Positions 7,005 to 16,559 of a DNA stretch of 64,000 bases are shown one piece after another. A program made the position numbers and the translations under genes. The stretch lies in the NCBI RefSeq assembly GCF_007859075.1, contig NZ_VOAK01000021.1:62001-126000 (forward strand). Reading direction: 5' to 3'. This stretch comes from Gemmobacter aquaticus (GTDB lineage Bacteria > Pseudomonadota > Alphaproteobacteria > Rhodobacterales > Rhodobacteraceae). The notes under the pieces were generated by a model that did no database searches, had not been told where the DNA came from, and saw nothing but the letters and a program-made list of their open reading frames with translations. Numbering within the stretch: the stretch's first letter is position 1; every line of letters begins with the position of its first letter.

Positions 7005-10000
7005 TTATTCGGCCGGCATCGAGGCGCGCTCGTCCGACAGCGGCACAGGCAGATGGATCAGCATCTCGCGTGGGCAGACCTGCAGGAAGTTCATCCGCTC
7101 GGCCTCCCAGTTGGAGAGGATGCGCTGTGCCTTCTGGCTGCCGGTCTCGGCGGCGTGCCGTTCGATCAGGCCCTTCAGCTGTGCCTCCCAATGCGGATGG
7201 CTGACCGCGCAGGTGACAAGGCTCTCAAGGTTGATGAAGTCTTCGGCGATGCCATCGGGGTCATAGAGATAGGCCATACCCCCGGTCATCCCGGCCCCGA
7301 AGTTGGCGCCGATCCGTCCAAGGATCACAGCAACACCGCCTGTCATGTATTCACACCCGTTCGAGCCGCATCCCTCGATCACCACCTTGGCGCCCGAGTT
7401 CCGAACCCCGAAACGCTCACCCGCGCGACCTGCCGCGAACAGATGGCCATCGGTCGCCCCGTAAAGCACGGTGTTGCCGATGATCGTGTTCTGATCGGCA
7501 ACCAGCGGCGAGGTCATCTGCGGGCGCACCACGATCAAGCCGCCCGACAGACCCTTGCCGACATAGTCGTTGGCGTCGCCTTGTACCTCGATCTTCAGGC
7601 CGTTCACCGCGAAGGCGCCAAGGCTCTGACCGGCATTGCCGGTCAGCTTCACGGTCAGATGATCGGGCTGCAGGCTGTTGCGCATGCCAAAGCGTTTTAC
7701 GATATGGCTGGACGAACGCGTGCCGATGGTGCGCAGCGTGTTGCGCACCGCGTAGCTCAACTGCATCTTCTCGCCATCCTCGAAGAAGCGCGCACCGTCC
7801 TTGACGATCTCTGCATCCAGCGTATCGGGCACAGCATTGCGCGGCTTCGAGCGGTCGTAGGTGATCTTCTGCGCCCCGTCGACCGTGATCAGCAGCGGGT
7901 TCAGGTCCAGATCGTCGAGATGCGCCGAACCGCGGCTGACCTGGCTCAGCAGATCGGCCCGTCCGATGATCTCATCCATCGACCGCGCCCCGATCGAGGC
8001 GAGGATTTCGCGCACTTCCTGGGCGTAGAAGGTGATCAGGTTCACCACCTTGTCCGCCGAGCCCGTGAACTTTTCGCGCAGCCGTTCGTCCTGCGTGCAG
8101 ACGCCCACCGGGCAGGTGTTCGATTGGCACTGACGCACCATGATGCAGCCCATCGCGATCAGCGCGGCGGTGCCAATGCCGTATTCCTCGGCCCCCAGCA
8201 TCGCGGCCATGACCACATCACGCCCAGTACGCAGACCACCATCGGTGCGCAGCGTCACCCGCTCGCGCAGGTTGTTCATGGTCAGCACCTGATGCGCCTC
8301 GGTCAGGCCCATCTCCCACGGCAGGCCTGCGTATTTGATCGAGGTGCCGGGGCTTGCCCCGGTGCCACCGTTGTGACCCGAGATCAGGATGATGTCGGCC
8401 TTGGCCTTCGCCACGCCCGCCGCAATCGTGCCCACGCCCGAGGCCGAGACCAGCTTGACCGTCACCTTGCAGCGCGGGTTGATCTGCTTCAGGTCGTAGA
8501 TCAGCTGTGCCAGATCCTCGATGGAGTAAATGTCGTGGTGTGGCGGGGGCGAGATCAGCGTCACGCCCTTGGTAGAGTGGCGCAGCCGCGCGATCAGGTC
8601 GGTGACCTTCATGCCTGGCAGCTGGCCGCCCTCGCCGGGCTTGGCGCCCTGGGCCACCTTGATCTCCAGCTCTTCGCAGGCGTTCAGGTATTCGGCCGTC
8701 ACCCCAAAGCGACCCGAGGCCACCTGCTTGATCTTGGCGCAGGGGTTATCGCCGTTCGGGAAGGGATGCTGGTGGGCCGGGTCCTCGCCACCCTCGCCCG
8801 AGTCGGACTTGGCGCCGATCCGGTTCATCGCGATGTTCAGCGTCATATGCGCCTCGGGGCTCAGCGCCCCAAGCGACATGCCCGGCGTCACAAAACGCTT
8901 GCGGATCGAGGTGATCGATTCGACCTCTTCGATCGGCACCGGCTTGCCGAGCGCCTTGATGTCCAGCAGATCGCGGATGTGGATCGGCGGGTTCGCCCGC
9001 ATCGCGGCCGAATACTGCTTCCAGATATCATAGCTGGCACGGTCACAGGCCGCCTGCAGCATATGCATGGTCTGCGCTTCCCAGGCGTGCTTCTCACCAG
9101 ACCGGCGGGCCTTGTAGAAGCCGCCGATCGGCAGGACGTCGCTGCCGCCTTTCCAGCCCTTGGCGTGGATTTCCTCAAGCTTGCGCTGCACGCCATGCAG
9201 ACCGATACCCGAGATCCGGCTGTGCATGCCGGGGAAATACTCGGCCACCATGGCACGCGAGAGGCCCACCGCCTCGAAGTTCAGGCCGCCGCGATAGGAC
9301 GAGATGACCGAGATGCCCATCTTCGCCATGATCTTGAGAAGGCCTGCATCGATTGCGTCGCGGTAGCGGCGCATCGCATCGGTCAGGCTGCCTTCCAGCA
9401 GGCCACGCTCGATCCGGTCGGCGATGCTGTCCTGCGCGAGATAGGCGTTCACCGTGGTCGCGCCACAGCCGATCAGCACCGCAAAGTAATGCGGGTCGAT
9501 GCATTCCGCCGAACGCACGTTGAGCGAGGTGAAGGTGCGCAGACCCTTGCGCGTCAGCCAGCTGTGAACGGCGCTGGTGGCAAGGATCATCGGCATCGCG
9601 ACCTTGTCGGCCGACTGCTGCTCGTCGGTCAGCACCAGATGGGCAGACCCCGACCGCACGGCATCCTCGGCCTCGGCGCGGATCCGCTCCAGACCCAGGC
9701 GCAGGGCCTCATGGTCGGCCCCTGCGGGGAAGGTGCAGTCGATCACCGTCACCTGCGCGCCGAACTGCTTCAGCATCACCGCATATTCCGCGTTGGCGAT
9801 GAACGGGCTTTCCAGAACGAGGATTTCGGTCTGCGACGAGCTTTCGTCCAGCACGTTCTTGAGGTTGCCGAAGCGGGTCTTGAGGCTCATCACGCGCGTT
9901 TCACGCAGCGAGTCGATCGGCGGGTTGGTGACCTGGCTGAAGTTCTGGCGGAAATAGTGCGACAGCGGGCGGTACTGCTTCGACAGAACCGCGACCGGGG

Positions 10001-11543
10001 TGTCATCGCCCATCGAGGCGATCATTTCCTTGCCGTCCTCGGCCATGGGCGCCAGAACCTGCTCCAGCTCTTCGACGCTGTAGCCCGCCGCGATCTGCCG
10101 CTTGCGCAGCTCGGCCCCGGTGAAGGTTTGCGCCTCGGGCACCTCCTTCAGCATCGAGTTGAGGTCGACGACCTTCTCGATCCACTCGCCATAGGGCTGG
10201 CTCGCGGCGAGACGGTCCTTCATCTCGGCGTCGTGGTAGAGCTTGCCTTCCTTGGTATCGACGGCAATCATCTGCCCCGGCCCAAGCGCGCCCTTTTCAC
10301 GGATCGTCGTTTCATCGACCGGCACCATCCCCGCCTCGGAGCCTGCGATGAGCAGACCATCGCCCGTGACGACATAGCGCATCGGGCGCAGGCCGTTGCG
10401 ATCAAGCCCGCCGCAGACCCAGCGACCATCGGTCATGGCCAGAGCGGCCGGGCCGTCCCAGGGCTCCATCACCGCGTTGCAATAGGCATACATGTCTGCC
10501 CAGGCCTTGGGCATGTCGGTCGTGGTCTTCGACCAGGCCTCGGGAACCAGCATGGTCTTTGCCATCGGCGCCGAACGGCCCGAGCGCACCAGAACCTCGA
10601 AGACCGCATCCAGCGCGCCGCTGTCCGAGGTGCCGCCGGGGATGATCGGCTTGATATCTTCAGCCATCTCGCCAAAGGCGCTGGAGGCCATGCGGATCTC
10701 ATGGCTGCGCATCCAGTTGACGTTGCCCTTCAGCGTGTTGATCTCGCCGTTATGGGCGAGCATGCGGAAAGGCTGCGCCAGCCACCATTGCGGGAAGGTG
10801 TTGGTCGAATAGCGCTGGTGATAGATCGCGAAGGTCGATTCAAACCGCTCGTCCTGCAGATCGGGGTAAAAGACGCTGACCTGCTCGGCCAGCATCATGC
10901 CCTTGTAGATGATCGACCGGCAGGACAGGCTGCACAGATAGCACCCTGCGATGCCAGCAGCCGTCACCGCCTTTTCGATACGGCGACGGATGATGTAGAG
11001 TTCGCGCTCGAACTGCTCCTGGTCGATGTCCTTTTCGCAGCGGATCAGGATCTGCTCGATCTCGGGGCGCGTCGCATTGGCCTTTTCGCCCAGAACGCTC
11101 GTGTCCACCGGGACGTGGCGCCAGCCATAGATGTAATGGCCCATGCGCAGCACTTCGGTCTCGACGATCGTGCGGCACCGCTCCTGCGCGCCGAAATCGG
11201 TCCGCGGCAGGAAGACCTGACCGACCGCGATCAGCTTCTGCTGGTCGGGTTCATGCCCGGTGCGGCGGACCACATCGTAGAAGAATTTGACCGGGATCTG
11301 CACATGGATGCCCGCACCGTCACCGGTCTTGCCGTCAGCATCCACCGCGCCGCGGTGCCAGATCGCGCGCAGTGCATCGAGCCCCGCCTCGACCACCTTG
11401 CGCGAGGGCTTGCCGCTGATGGAGGCGACCAGACCGACACCGCAGGACGAATGCTCGTCGTCCTCTTTGTACAGGCCATGCTCGGCCATCCACGCGCGCT
11501 TGGTTTCCTCTGCCTTCACCCAGGCTTCATCATAGATCGTCAT
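7005..11543 (-). CDS. gltB: glutamate synthase (NADPH), large subunit
   Basis: A 1512-residue complete GltB. It hydrolyses glutamine and transfers the ammonia to 2-oxoglutarate. Cys34 in SSCGVGLVA would be the N-terminal nucleophile of the glutaminase domain after removal of a 33-residue propeptide. The central and FMN domains follow, with the [3Fe-4S] cysteine segment MGCIMVRQCQSNTCPVGVC and the GGTGASPGTSIKYAG FMN-binding loop. The C-terminal beta-helix (alpha subunit) carries repeated G-rich turns (GGLIVVRPQ, GAGMTGGMAYLYD). The start follows AGAGGAGTGAGCC, which overlaps the stop of the GFA gene three bases upstream. It is the last gene of an operon led by gltD. Confidence 0.97.
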   Translation of the reverse strand: MTIYDEAWVKAEETKRAWMAEHGLYKEDDEHSSCGVGLVASISGKPSRKVVEAGLDALRAIWHRGAVDADGKTGDGAGIHVQIPVKFFYDVVRRTGHEPDQQKLIAVGQVFLPRTDFGAQERCRTIVETEVLRMGHYIYGWRHVPVDTSVLGEKANATRPEIEQILIRCEKDIDQEQFERELYIIRRRIEKAVTAAGIAGCYLCSLSCRSIIYKGMMLAEQVSVFYPDLQDERFESTFAIYHQRYSTNTFPQWWLAQPFRMLAHNGEINTLKGNVNWMRSHEIRMASSAFGEMAEDIKPIIPGGTSDSGALDAVFEVLVRSGRSAPMAKTMLVPEAWSKTTTDMPKAWADMYAYCNAVMEPWDGPAALAMTDGRWVCGGLDRNGLRPMRYVVTGDGLLIAGSEAGMVPVDETTIREKGALGPGQMIAVDTKEGKLYHDAEMKDRLAASQPYGEWIEKVVDLNSMLKEVPEAQTFTGAELRKRQIAAGYSVEELEQVLAPMAEDGKEMIASMGDDTPVAVLSKQYRPLSHYFRQNFSQVTNPPIDSLRETRVMSLKTRFGNLKNVLDESSSQTEILVLESPFIANAEYAVMLKQFGAQVTVIDCTFPAGADHEALRLGLERIRAEAEDAVRSGSAHLVLTDEQQSADKVAMPMILATSAVHSWLTRKGLRTFTSLNVRSAECIDPHYFAVLIGCGATTVNAYLAQDSIADRIERGLLEGSLTDAMRRYRDAIDAGLLKIMAKMGISVISSYRGGLNFEAVGLSRAMVAEYFPGMHSRISGIGLHGVQRKLEEIHAKGWKGGSDVLPIGGFYKARRSGEKHAWEAQTMHMLQAACDRASYDIWKQYSAAMRANPPIHIRDLLDIKALGKPVPIEEVESITSIRKRFVTPGMSLGALSPEAHMTLNIAMNRIGAKSDSGEGGEDPAHQHPFPNGDNPCAKIKQVASGRFGVTAEYLNACEELEIKVAQGAKPGEGGQLPGMKVTDLIARLRHSTKGVTLISPPPHHDIYSIEDLAQLIYDLKQINPRCKVTVKLVSASGVGTIAAGVAKAKADIILISGHNGGTGASPGTSIKYAGLPWEMGLTEAHQVLTMNNLRERVTLRTDGGLRTGRDVVMAAMLGAEEYGIGTAALIAMGCIMVRQCQSNTCPVGVCTQDERLREKFTGSADKVVNLITFYAQEVREILASIGARSMDEIIGRADLLSQVSRGSAHLDDLDLNPLLITVDGAQKITYDRSKPRNAVPDTLDAEIVKDGARFFEDGEKMQLSYAVRNTLRTIGTRSSSHIVKRFGMRNSLQPDHLTVKLTGNAGQSLGAFAVNGLKIEVQGDANDYVGKGLSGGLIVVRPQMTSPLVADQNTIIGNTVLYGATDGHLFAAGRAGERFGVRNSGAKVVIEGCGSNGCEYMTGGVAVILGRIGANFGAGMTGGMAYLYDPDGIAEDFINLESLVTCAVSHPHWEAQLKGLIERHAAETGSQKAQRILSNWEAERMNFLQVCPREMLIHLPVPLSDERASMPAE

Positions 11544-11546
11544 GGC

Positions 11547-11987
11547 TCACTCCTCTGGGTTGGCTTTTTGAAGCGAGGCAAGGAACTCCGCTTCGGTCAA
11601 CTGGTGGGTCGGTCCGGCAAAGGCAAAGGCGGCCGGTTTCTTGTCGATAAAGATTTCTCGCGTCAGCCGCTGGCCCGACAGATCGTCGATAAGGCCCGCA
11701 GCCATGTAGTAGTCGGTCGGCCCCATGCCGGGCTTCAGCCTGTACCACAGCGTGCTGCCGCAGGTGCTGCAGAACGACCGTTCGGCCCAGTCGGACGAGG
11801 TATAGCTGCGCACATGATCGGCACCCGTCACCGTCATGTCGGCCTCGGGCACGTCGAGGGTGATGAAGGCGGACCCCGTCCAGCGGCGGCACATCGCGCA
11901 GTGGCAGGCGCCAAGGTCGTGGGGCGCATTGCGGACGGTGACCTGCACCGCGCCGCACAGGCATTGTCCGTGCAGATCACCGCTCAT
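11547..11987 (-). CDS. GFA/CENP-V family zinc protein
   Basis: A 146-residue member of the GFA family (glutathione-dependent formaldehyde-activating enzyme/CENP-V fold). The zinc ligands are visible as QCLCGAVQV, CHCAMCRRWTG and FCSTCGSTLWYR, giving the usual CxC, CxxC and CxxC pattern. It sits inside the glutamate synthase operon: it overlaps the preceding unknown gene by 11 bases and ends three bases before gltB. Nothing in the sequence explains a role in glutamate synthesis. Actual formaldehyde-glutathione activity should not be assumed, since most family members have no proven substrate. Confidence 0.92.
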   Translation of the reverse strand: MSGDLHGQCLCGAVQVTVRNAPHDLGACHCAMCRRWTGSAFITLDVPEADMTVTGADHVRSYTSSDWAERSFCSTCGSTLWYRLKPGMGPTDYYMAAGLIDDLSGQRLTREIFIDKKPAAFAFAGPTHQLTEAEFLASLQKANPEE

Positions 11988-12729
11988 GGCGCACCTGCTG
12001 CAGCATCGGATCCAGCGGTGCCTCTGACATCAGCGAACCGCAGTCGAAGATTGGCTGGGTCGCGCCAAAGCCCGGCTCACCCGGCTTGATGAACTGGACC
12101 GGGCTTCCGTCCATCGGAAGCCAGTTCTCGCCATCCCAGAACTCTGACGGTCCCGCGAAGAAGAGCCGCAGCTCCTTTGAGATGTACTCCTTGCCGCGCG
12201 ACTGTCGCAGCACGGTGCCGTCAGGTGCCGTCTCGGTGAAGGCGAACTCGGTCTGGTTCAGCACCATGCCATCGATGGTGACAGTGCGCCCGGTGAGGAT
12301 GTCATGACCTGTCACATGGCTCGACTGCCCGTCATCACGGCTCAGGCCAAAGCTGAAATCGTCGCGCCCCGTGGCAACCAGCGCTGAAAAGCTGGCCGGG
12401 TCCTCGGCGCCCGCATCCATGGTCTGCCGCACATTCGGGTTGAACTCGAAGCTCTCGACCCACTCGGCCTCGTCATTGATACGGCTGACGAAGAAGACGC
12501 CTTCCTGATCGAAATCGGCCCGCCACTGATCGCCCGGCTGGGCGCTGCAGCGATAGTGGTTCGACACCCGGCAGGCGCGCGCCTGCACGGTCAGAAAAGC
12601 CTCGCAACCTTCGGGTGCCTGAAAGCCCACGGCCCCGGCAGGGACCGCCGCCATGACCGCCATGCCGGTCAGCAGGCCGTGCAAAGCCACGGGTGCCGCC
12701 ATTTGCCCAAGCTTCATCTTGCCCCACAT
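11977..12729 (-). CDS. exported protein of unknown function in the gltBD operon
   Basis: About 250 residues with an N-terminal signal peptide (hydrophobic stretch VALHGLLTGMAVMAAVPAGA, probable cleavage before FQAPEGC). The mature part has several Cys (CEAFLTVQARACRVSNHYRC) that could form disulfides in the periplasm, and beta-rich segments such as SHVTGHDILTGRTVTIDGM. I do not recognise the family. The start is uncertain among 12753, 12729 and 12717; 12729 has AAAGGG about ten bases upstream. The reading further upstream overlaps gltD and is unlikely. It overlaps the GFA gene by 11 bases. Confidence 0.75.
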   Translation of the reverse strand: MWGKMKLGQMAAPVALHGLLTGMAVMAAVPAGAVGFQAPEGCEAFLTVQARACRVSNHYRCSAQPGDQWRADFDQEGVFFVSRINDEAEWVESFEFNPNVRQTMDAGAEDPASFSALVATGRDDFSFGLSRDDGQSSHVTGHDILTGRTVTIDGMVLNQTEFAFTETAPDGTVLRQSRGKEYISKELRLFFAGPSEFWDGENWLPMDGSPVQFIKPGEPGFGATQPIFDCGSLMSEAPLDPMLQQVRHER

Positions 12730-12784
12730 GATCCCATGCCCTTTCCGGTCCATGCCCGCGGCCCCGCCTGGGGGCCGAGCGAGC

Positions 12785-14221
12785 CTATTCCGCTGCAACG
12801 CTGGCGGGCTGCGCCAGATATGCCTCGACCGAATCCGCAGCCTCGCGGCCATCGCGGATTGCCCAGACCACCAGTGAGGCGCCACGGACGATATCGCCCA
12901 CGGCGAACACCCCCGGCAGCGCGGTCTGATGGGTGCGGAAGTCGGCCTTGATGGTCCCCCAGCGGGTCACGGCCAGATCCGGCACGCCCCAGAGGGTCGG
13001 CAGTTCCTCGGGCTCGAACCCGAGTGCTGTGATCACCAGATCGGCAGGCTCGACGTAATCGGCGCCCTCGATCACCTCGGGCGACTGACGTCCCGACGCA
13101 TCAGGTGCTCCAAGGCGCATTTTCTGCACCACCACGCCCTCGACCGCGCCATTGCCGGTGAAGCCCTTGGGCGCAGACAGCCAGACAAACTCCACGCCTT
13201 CTTCCTCGGCGTTCTGGGTCTCGCGCTGCGAACCCGGCATGTTGGCCTTGTCGCGACGATAGAGGCATTTCACGCTGACCGCGCCCTGCCGGATGGCCGT
13301 ACGCACACAGTCCATCGCGGTGTCGCCGCCGCCGATCACCACGACACGTTTGCCGGTGGCATTCAGGTCGCCATTGTCAAAGGCCTCGACCTCATCCCCA
13401 AAGCTCTTGCGGTTGGAGGCCGTCAGGTAATCCAGCGCCTGAACGATGCCGGTCTGCCCCACACCCGGTCCACCCACGGCGCGCATCTTGTAGACGCCCG
13501 TCGCGATGATGACCGCATCATGCTGCCCACGGATCGCATCAAAGCTGATGTCTTCGCCGACCTTGCAGTTCATCACGAAATGAACGCCTGAGGCTTCGAG
13601 TTGTTCCACCCGGCGCATGACGACGGGCTTTTCAAGCTTGAAGCCGGGAATGCCATAGGTCAGCAGGCCGCCCGCGCGGTCATACCGGTCATACACGGTG
13701 ACCTGAAAGCCCTTGCGGCGCAGCATGTCGGCTGCCGACAGCCCACCGGGGCCTGCGCCAATGATGCCGATGCTTTCGGTACGCTCGACCTCGGGCTTGG
13801 TGGGTTTGACCCAGCCATTTTCCCATGCCGTATCAGTGATGTACTTCTCGACCGAGCCGATCGTGACGGTGCCATGACCCGATTGCTCGATCACGCAATT
13901 GCCTTCGCACAGTCGGTCCTGCGGGCAGATGCGGCCGCAGATCTCGGGGAAGGTATTGGTGGCCTGGCTGATCGCGTAGGCTTCGTCCAGACGTCCGAGC
14001 GCGGTCATGCGCAGCCAGTCGGGAATGTTGTTGTGCAGCGGGCAATGGGCCTGGCAATAGGGCACGCCGCACTGGCTGCAGCGGCTGGACTGCTCGACCG
14101 CCTTGCGTGCGGCGAAATCGCGGTAGATCTCGTGAAAGTCCTGTGACCGCAGTTCGGCCGGACGCTTTTCAGGCATCTCCCGGTTGACGGTGACAAACTG
14201 AAGCATCCGTTCCTTGGCCAT
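12785..14221 (-). CDS. gltD: glutamate synthase (NADPH), small subunit
   Basis: A 478-residue FAD/NADPH oxidoreductase that delivers electrons to GltB. The N-terminal cysteine-rich region CSQCGVPYCQAHCPL and CGRICPQDRLCEGNC binds two [4Fe-4S] clusters. The FAD motif GAGPGGLSAADML and the NADPH motif VVIGGGDTAMDC follow, and GVFAVGDIVRGASLVVWAI closes the FAD site. The start at 14221 is preceded by GGGAGG. It is the first gene of gltD-unknown-GFA-gltB. The upstream 160 bases hold two palindromic elements that are probable operators. Confidence 0.96.
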   Translation of the reverse strand: MAKERMLQFVTVNREMPEKRPAELRSQDFHEIYRDFAARKAVEQSSRCSQCGVPYCQAHCPLHNNIPDWLRMTALGRLDEAYAISQATNTFPEICGRICPQDRLCEGNCVIEQSGHGTVTIGSVEKYITDTAWENGWVKPTKPEVERTESIGIIGAGPGGLSAADMLRRKGFQVTVYDRYDRAGGLLTYGIPGFKLEKPVVMRRVEQLEASGVHFVMNCKVGEDISFDAIRGQHDAVIIATGVYKMRAVGGPGVGQTGIVQALDYLTASNRKSFGDEVEAFDNGDLNATGKRVVVIGGGDTAMDCVRTAIRQGAVSVKCLYRRDKANMPGSQRETQNAEEEGVEFVWLSAPKGFTGNGAVEGVVVQKMRLGAPDASGRQSPEVIEGADYVEPADLVITALGFEPEELPTLWGVPDLAVTRWGTIKADFRTHQTALPGVFAVGDIVRGASLVVWAIRDGREAADSVEAYLAQPASVAAE

Positions 14222-14283
14222 GGTGGCGCCTCCCTGCGGCAAATCGGTGGGTACGCCTTGATACTTTGGGCCGGAGCGAAATA

Positions 14284-14301
14284 AAAGTCAGCAAGGCTGA
14301 C
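14284..14301 (-). promoter_or_regulatory. second copy of the ilvE/petP palindromic element, upstream of gltD
   Basis: On the minus strand this reads GTCAGCCTTGCTGACTTT, matching the element at 2304-2321 in 17 of 18 bases. The 15-base core is a perfect palindrome except at its centre. It ends about 62 bases before the gltD start codon, a suitable place for an operator or activator site. Confidence 0.5.
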
Positions 14302-14355
14302 CTATAATCCGGTTTTTTGACAGAAAGGTCTGTGTCCCTGACTTTTTCCTGATTT

Positions 14356-14380
14356 TTTAGGTCAGCAAAAGTTACCTAAA
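14356..14380. promoter_or_regulatory. 25-bp imperfect palindrome between gltD and uppP
   Basis: Outer arms TTTAGGT and ACCTAAA pair perfectly around CAGCAAAAGTT. The left arm includes GGTCAGC, which resembles half of the 14284-14301 element. It lies only three bases from the uppP stop, so it could be an upstream operator for gltD. Confidence 0.4.
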
Positions 14381-14383
14381 CGC

Positions 14384-15190
14384 CTAAAAACCAGCCAGAA
14401 GCGCCACCAAAGCGACCACACCAACCGCGATTCGCCACCAGCCGAACAGTGCGTAGCCATGGCGCGACACGTAACCCAGCAGCGATTTCACCACAAAAGC
14501 CCCGGCAAGGAAGGCGACGAAGAAGCCAACGCCGATCTGCGCCCAGGCTGCGCCATCCAGCACGTCGCGGTTTTTCCAGAGGTCATAGGCCACCGCTGCG
14601 GCCATTGTGGGCATCGACAGGAAGAACGAGAATTCGGCCGCGCCACGCTTGCCCACCCCGAGCGTGAGCGCGCCCACGATGGTCGCGCCTGACCGGCTGA
14701 CGCCGGGGATCATCGCCAGACACTGAAAGAGTCCGATCCCCAAAGCAGTACCCAAGGGCACGTCCATGGCATCGTCGTAGCGCGGCGCGGGAACCCATTT
14801 GTCGACGAACAGCAAGATCACGCCCCCGATGATCAGGTTGATCGCGATCAGCATCGGAGTCTCGAACAGCACGTTCTTGATGAACCCATGCGCCAGGACG
14901 CCGATCAACGCAGCGGGCAGGAAGGCGATCGCCACCGCGATGATGAAGCGCCGCGCCTGCGGATCGCGATGGGCAGTAGAGAATACGCGCCAGAGCTTGC
15001 CCGCATAGACCGACAGAATCGCCAGCACCGCGCCCAGCTGAATCACGATCTCGAACGCGCGCCCTGCGCTTTCAAACCCAAGAAAATGCCCGGCCAGCAA
15101 CAAATGGCCTGTCGATGATACCGGCAGAAACTCGGTCAGCCCTTCGAGCAGACCGAGGGCGGCGGCCGTCAGCAGCGACTGATCCGACAC
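14384..15190 (-). CDS. uppP: undecaprenyl-diphosphatase
   Basis: A 268-residue integral membrane enzyme of the BacA/UppP family, which dephosphorylates undecaprenyl pyrophosphate to recycle the carrier lipid for peptidoglycan and polysaccharide synthesis. Catalytic motif 1 is [14 protein letters not shown] (Glu16, Glu20, His29) and motif 2 is PGVSRSGAT (Arg166). Eight or so hydrophobic segments are apparent. It begins three bases after the stop of the NDUFA9-like gene, so the two are cotranscribed. The length matches the family. Confidence 0.96.
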   Translation of the reverse strand: MSDQSLLTAAALGLLEGLTEFLPVSSTGHLLLAGHFLGFESAGRAFEIVIQLGAVLAILSVYAGKLWRVFSTAHRDPQARRFIIAVAIAFLPAALIGVLAHGFIKNVLFETPMLIAINLIIGGVILLFVDKWVPAPRYDDAMDVPLGTALGIGLFQCLAMIPGVSRSGATIVGALTLGVGKRGAAEFSFFLSMPTMAAAVAYDLWKNRDVLDGAAWAQIGVGFFVAFLAGAFVVKSLLGYVSRHGYALFGWWRIAVGVVALVALLAGF

Positions 15191-15193
15191 AAG

Positions 15194-16180
15194 TCAGACC
15201 TTGCGCAGGTTCTTGGCCGATGCCTTGATGGCATCGTATTGCCCAGACGGACGATAGGGCCACAGGTAATCCGGCAGCACCGCAGCCAGCGCCGAAGGCG
15301 TAATGCCCAGATCGGCAAACCCCTTGGCATCGGGCGACACGACATTGTCACGGTAGAGGTTCTTCAGCTGATCGCCGGTCAGAAGCTTGTTCTCGATCAG
15401 GCCAAGGGTCACCGCCTGCAACGCGTCCCCGCCAAACGCTAGGATCCGGCCAACAAAGCGCGGCAGCGGCAGGATCAGCCGACGACGGCGGATAATGGCC
15501 AGCATGTCCTTCATCAGATCGGCAAAGCTCGCCCGATCCGGCCCGCCCAGTTCGTAGATGCCCGGAGCGGCCTGCCCCAGAACACCCTTGACCGCTGCCG
15601 ATGCCACATCCTCGACATGCACCGGCTGGAACTTCGTGTCTGCACCAAAAACCGGCAGAACAGGCGACATCCGTGCCATGCCGGCAAAGCGGTTGAAGAA
15701 GCCATCCTCATTGCCGAAGATCACGGAGGGCCGCAGGATCATGGCCGACGGGAAGGCGGCAAGAACCGCCGCTTCGCCCGCGCCCTTGCTGGCAGAATAG
15801 GCGCTGTCGCTGTTCGTGTCGGCGCCGATGGCCGAGATGTGCACCAGATTCGCCACGCCTTCAGCCGCCGCAAGCCGGGCCACCCGGCCCGCACCCTCTG
15901 CCTGCACGGAATCGAACTTGTTCTTGCCGACGGCGTTGAGGATGCCCACGCAGTTGACCACCGCATCTGCCCCGCGCATCGCGGCCGCCACGCTGGCGTC
16001 ATCGCGGATGTTGCAAAGCACGGGCTCCACCTGACCCACCACACCGTAGGGCCGCACGAACAGCGCCTCGTTCGGGCGGCGGACGGCGACGCGGACGCGC
16101 CAGCCCTCTTTCGCCATGCGCCGGGCGATGTACCGCCCGACGAAACCCGAACCGCCATAGATCGTGACCAGCTTGCTCAT
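15194..16180 (-). CDS. complex I NDUFA9-like NAD(P)-binding protein
   Basis: A 328-residue extended short-chain dehydrogenase-like protein. The Rossmann motif is at the very start ([16 protein letters not shown]), followed by [19 protein letters not shown] and [19 protein letters not shown], where the SDR Tyr/Lys appear as YSASK. Alphaproteobacterial homologues are called complex I NDUFA9 subunit family; a direct role in respiratory complex I is not shown here. Start 16180 follows GAAGGGCTCGCAG and places the Rossmann motif properly; an ORF start at 16252 is too early. uppP follows after three bases. Confidence 0.88.
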   Translation of the reverse strand: MSKLVTIYGGSGFVGRYIARRMAKEGWRVRVAVRRPNEALFVRPYGVVGQVEPVLCNIRDDASVAAAMRGADAVVNCVGILNAVGKNKFDSVQAEGAGRVARLAAAEGVANLVHISAIGADTNSDSAYSASKGAGEAAVLAAFPSAMILRPSVIFGNEDGFFNRFAGMARMSPVLPVFGADTKFQPVHVEDVASAAVKGVLGQAAPGIYELGGPDRASFADLMKDMLAIIRRRRLILPLPRFVGRILAFGGDALQAVTLGLIENKLLTGDQLKNLYRDNVVSPDAKGFADLGITPSALAAVLPDYLWPYRPSGQYDAIKASAKNLRKV

Positions 16181-16333
16181 CTGCGAGCCCTTCCCGGTAG
16201 GTAATGGTGCAAAATTCCTTGTCTCCATAGCTATAAGGCAAAATCCAAACAAGCCGCAAATCCCCGTGAAGATTTTTCACCGCGGCCTGTTGACACCCCC
16301 GCGCGCCGACCGTAGATACCGCCGCACGACATC

Positions 16334-16418
16334 GCCCAGATGGCGGAATTGGTAGACGCGCTGGTTTCAGGTACCAGTGCCGCAAGGCGTGGAGGTTCGA
16401 GTCCTCTTCTGGGCACCA
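16334..16418 (+). tRNA. tRNA-Leu (CAG), copy 1
   Basis: An 85-base tRNA with encoded CCA. The acceptor stem GCCCAGA pairs with TCTGGGC, the D-loop region is GGCGGAATTGGTAGACGCG, and the anticodon stem CTGGT/ACCAG encloses TTCAGGT, anticodon CAG. A long variable arm (TGCCGCAAGGCGT) is typical of leucine tRNA, and the T arm is GGAGGTTCGAGTCCTC. It is identical to copy 2, 226 bases downstream. Confidence 0.97.
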
Positions 16419-16421
16419 ATA

Positions 16422-16456
16422 AAAAGGCCCGGTCGCTGCAAAGCGCCGGGCCTTTT
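16422..16456 (+). terminator. terminator between the two tRNA-Leu genes
   Basis: AAAAGGCCCGG (16422-16432) pairs with CCGGGCCTTTT (16446-16456). An inner CGCT/AGCG stem closes a GCAA (GNRA-type) tetraloop. GGTTTTT follows. This would separate the two tRNA transcripts. Confidence 0.88.
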
Positions 16457-16559
16457 GGTTTTTCTGCTGTCCCGCGCAGCGCAGGACGCCTGTCAGATCT
16501 GCACCAGATGGGCAATTGACTTGGCCCGGGACTGCCCGTAGAAGCCGCTCCACGACATC

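Noticed and set aside
6957-12089. Very long plus-strand open frame (about 1710 codons) opposite gltB
   Set aside because: It is the antisense shadow of gltB in GC-rich DNA; it has no ribosome site, and its composition is rich in His, Gln, Arg and Ala. The gltB reading has clear catalytic motifs.
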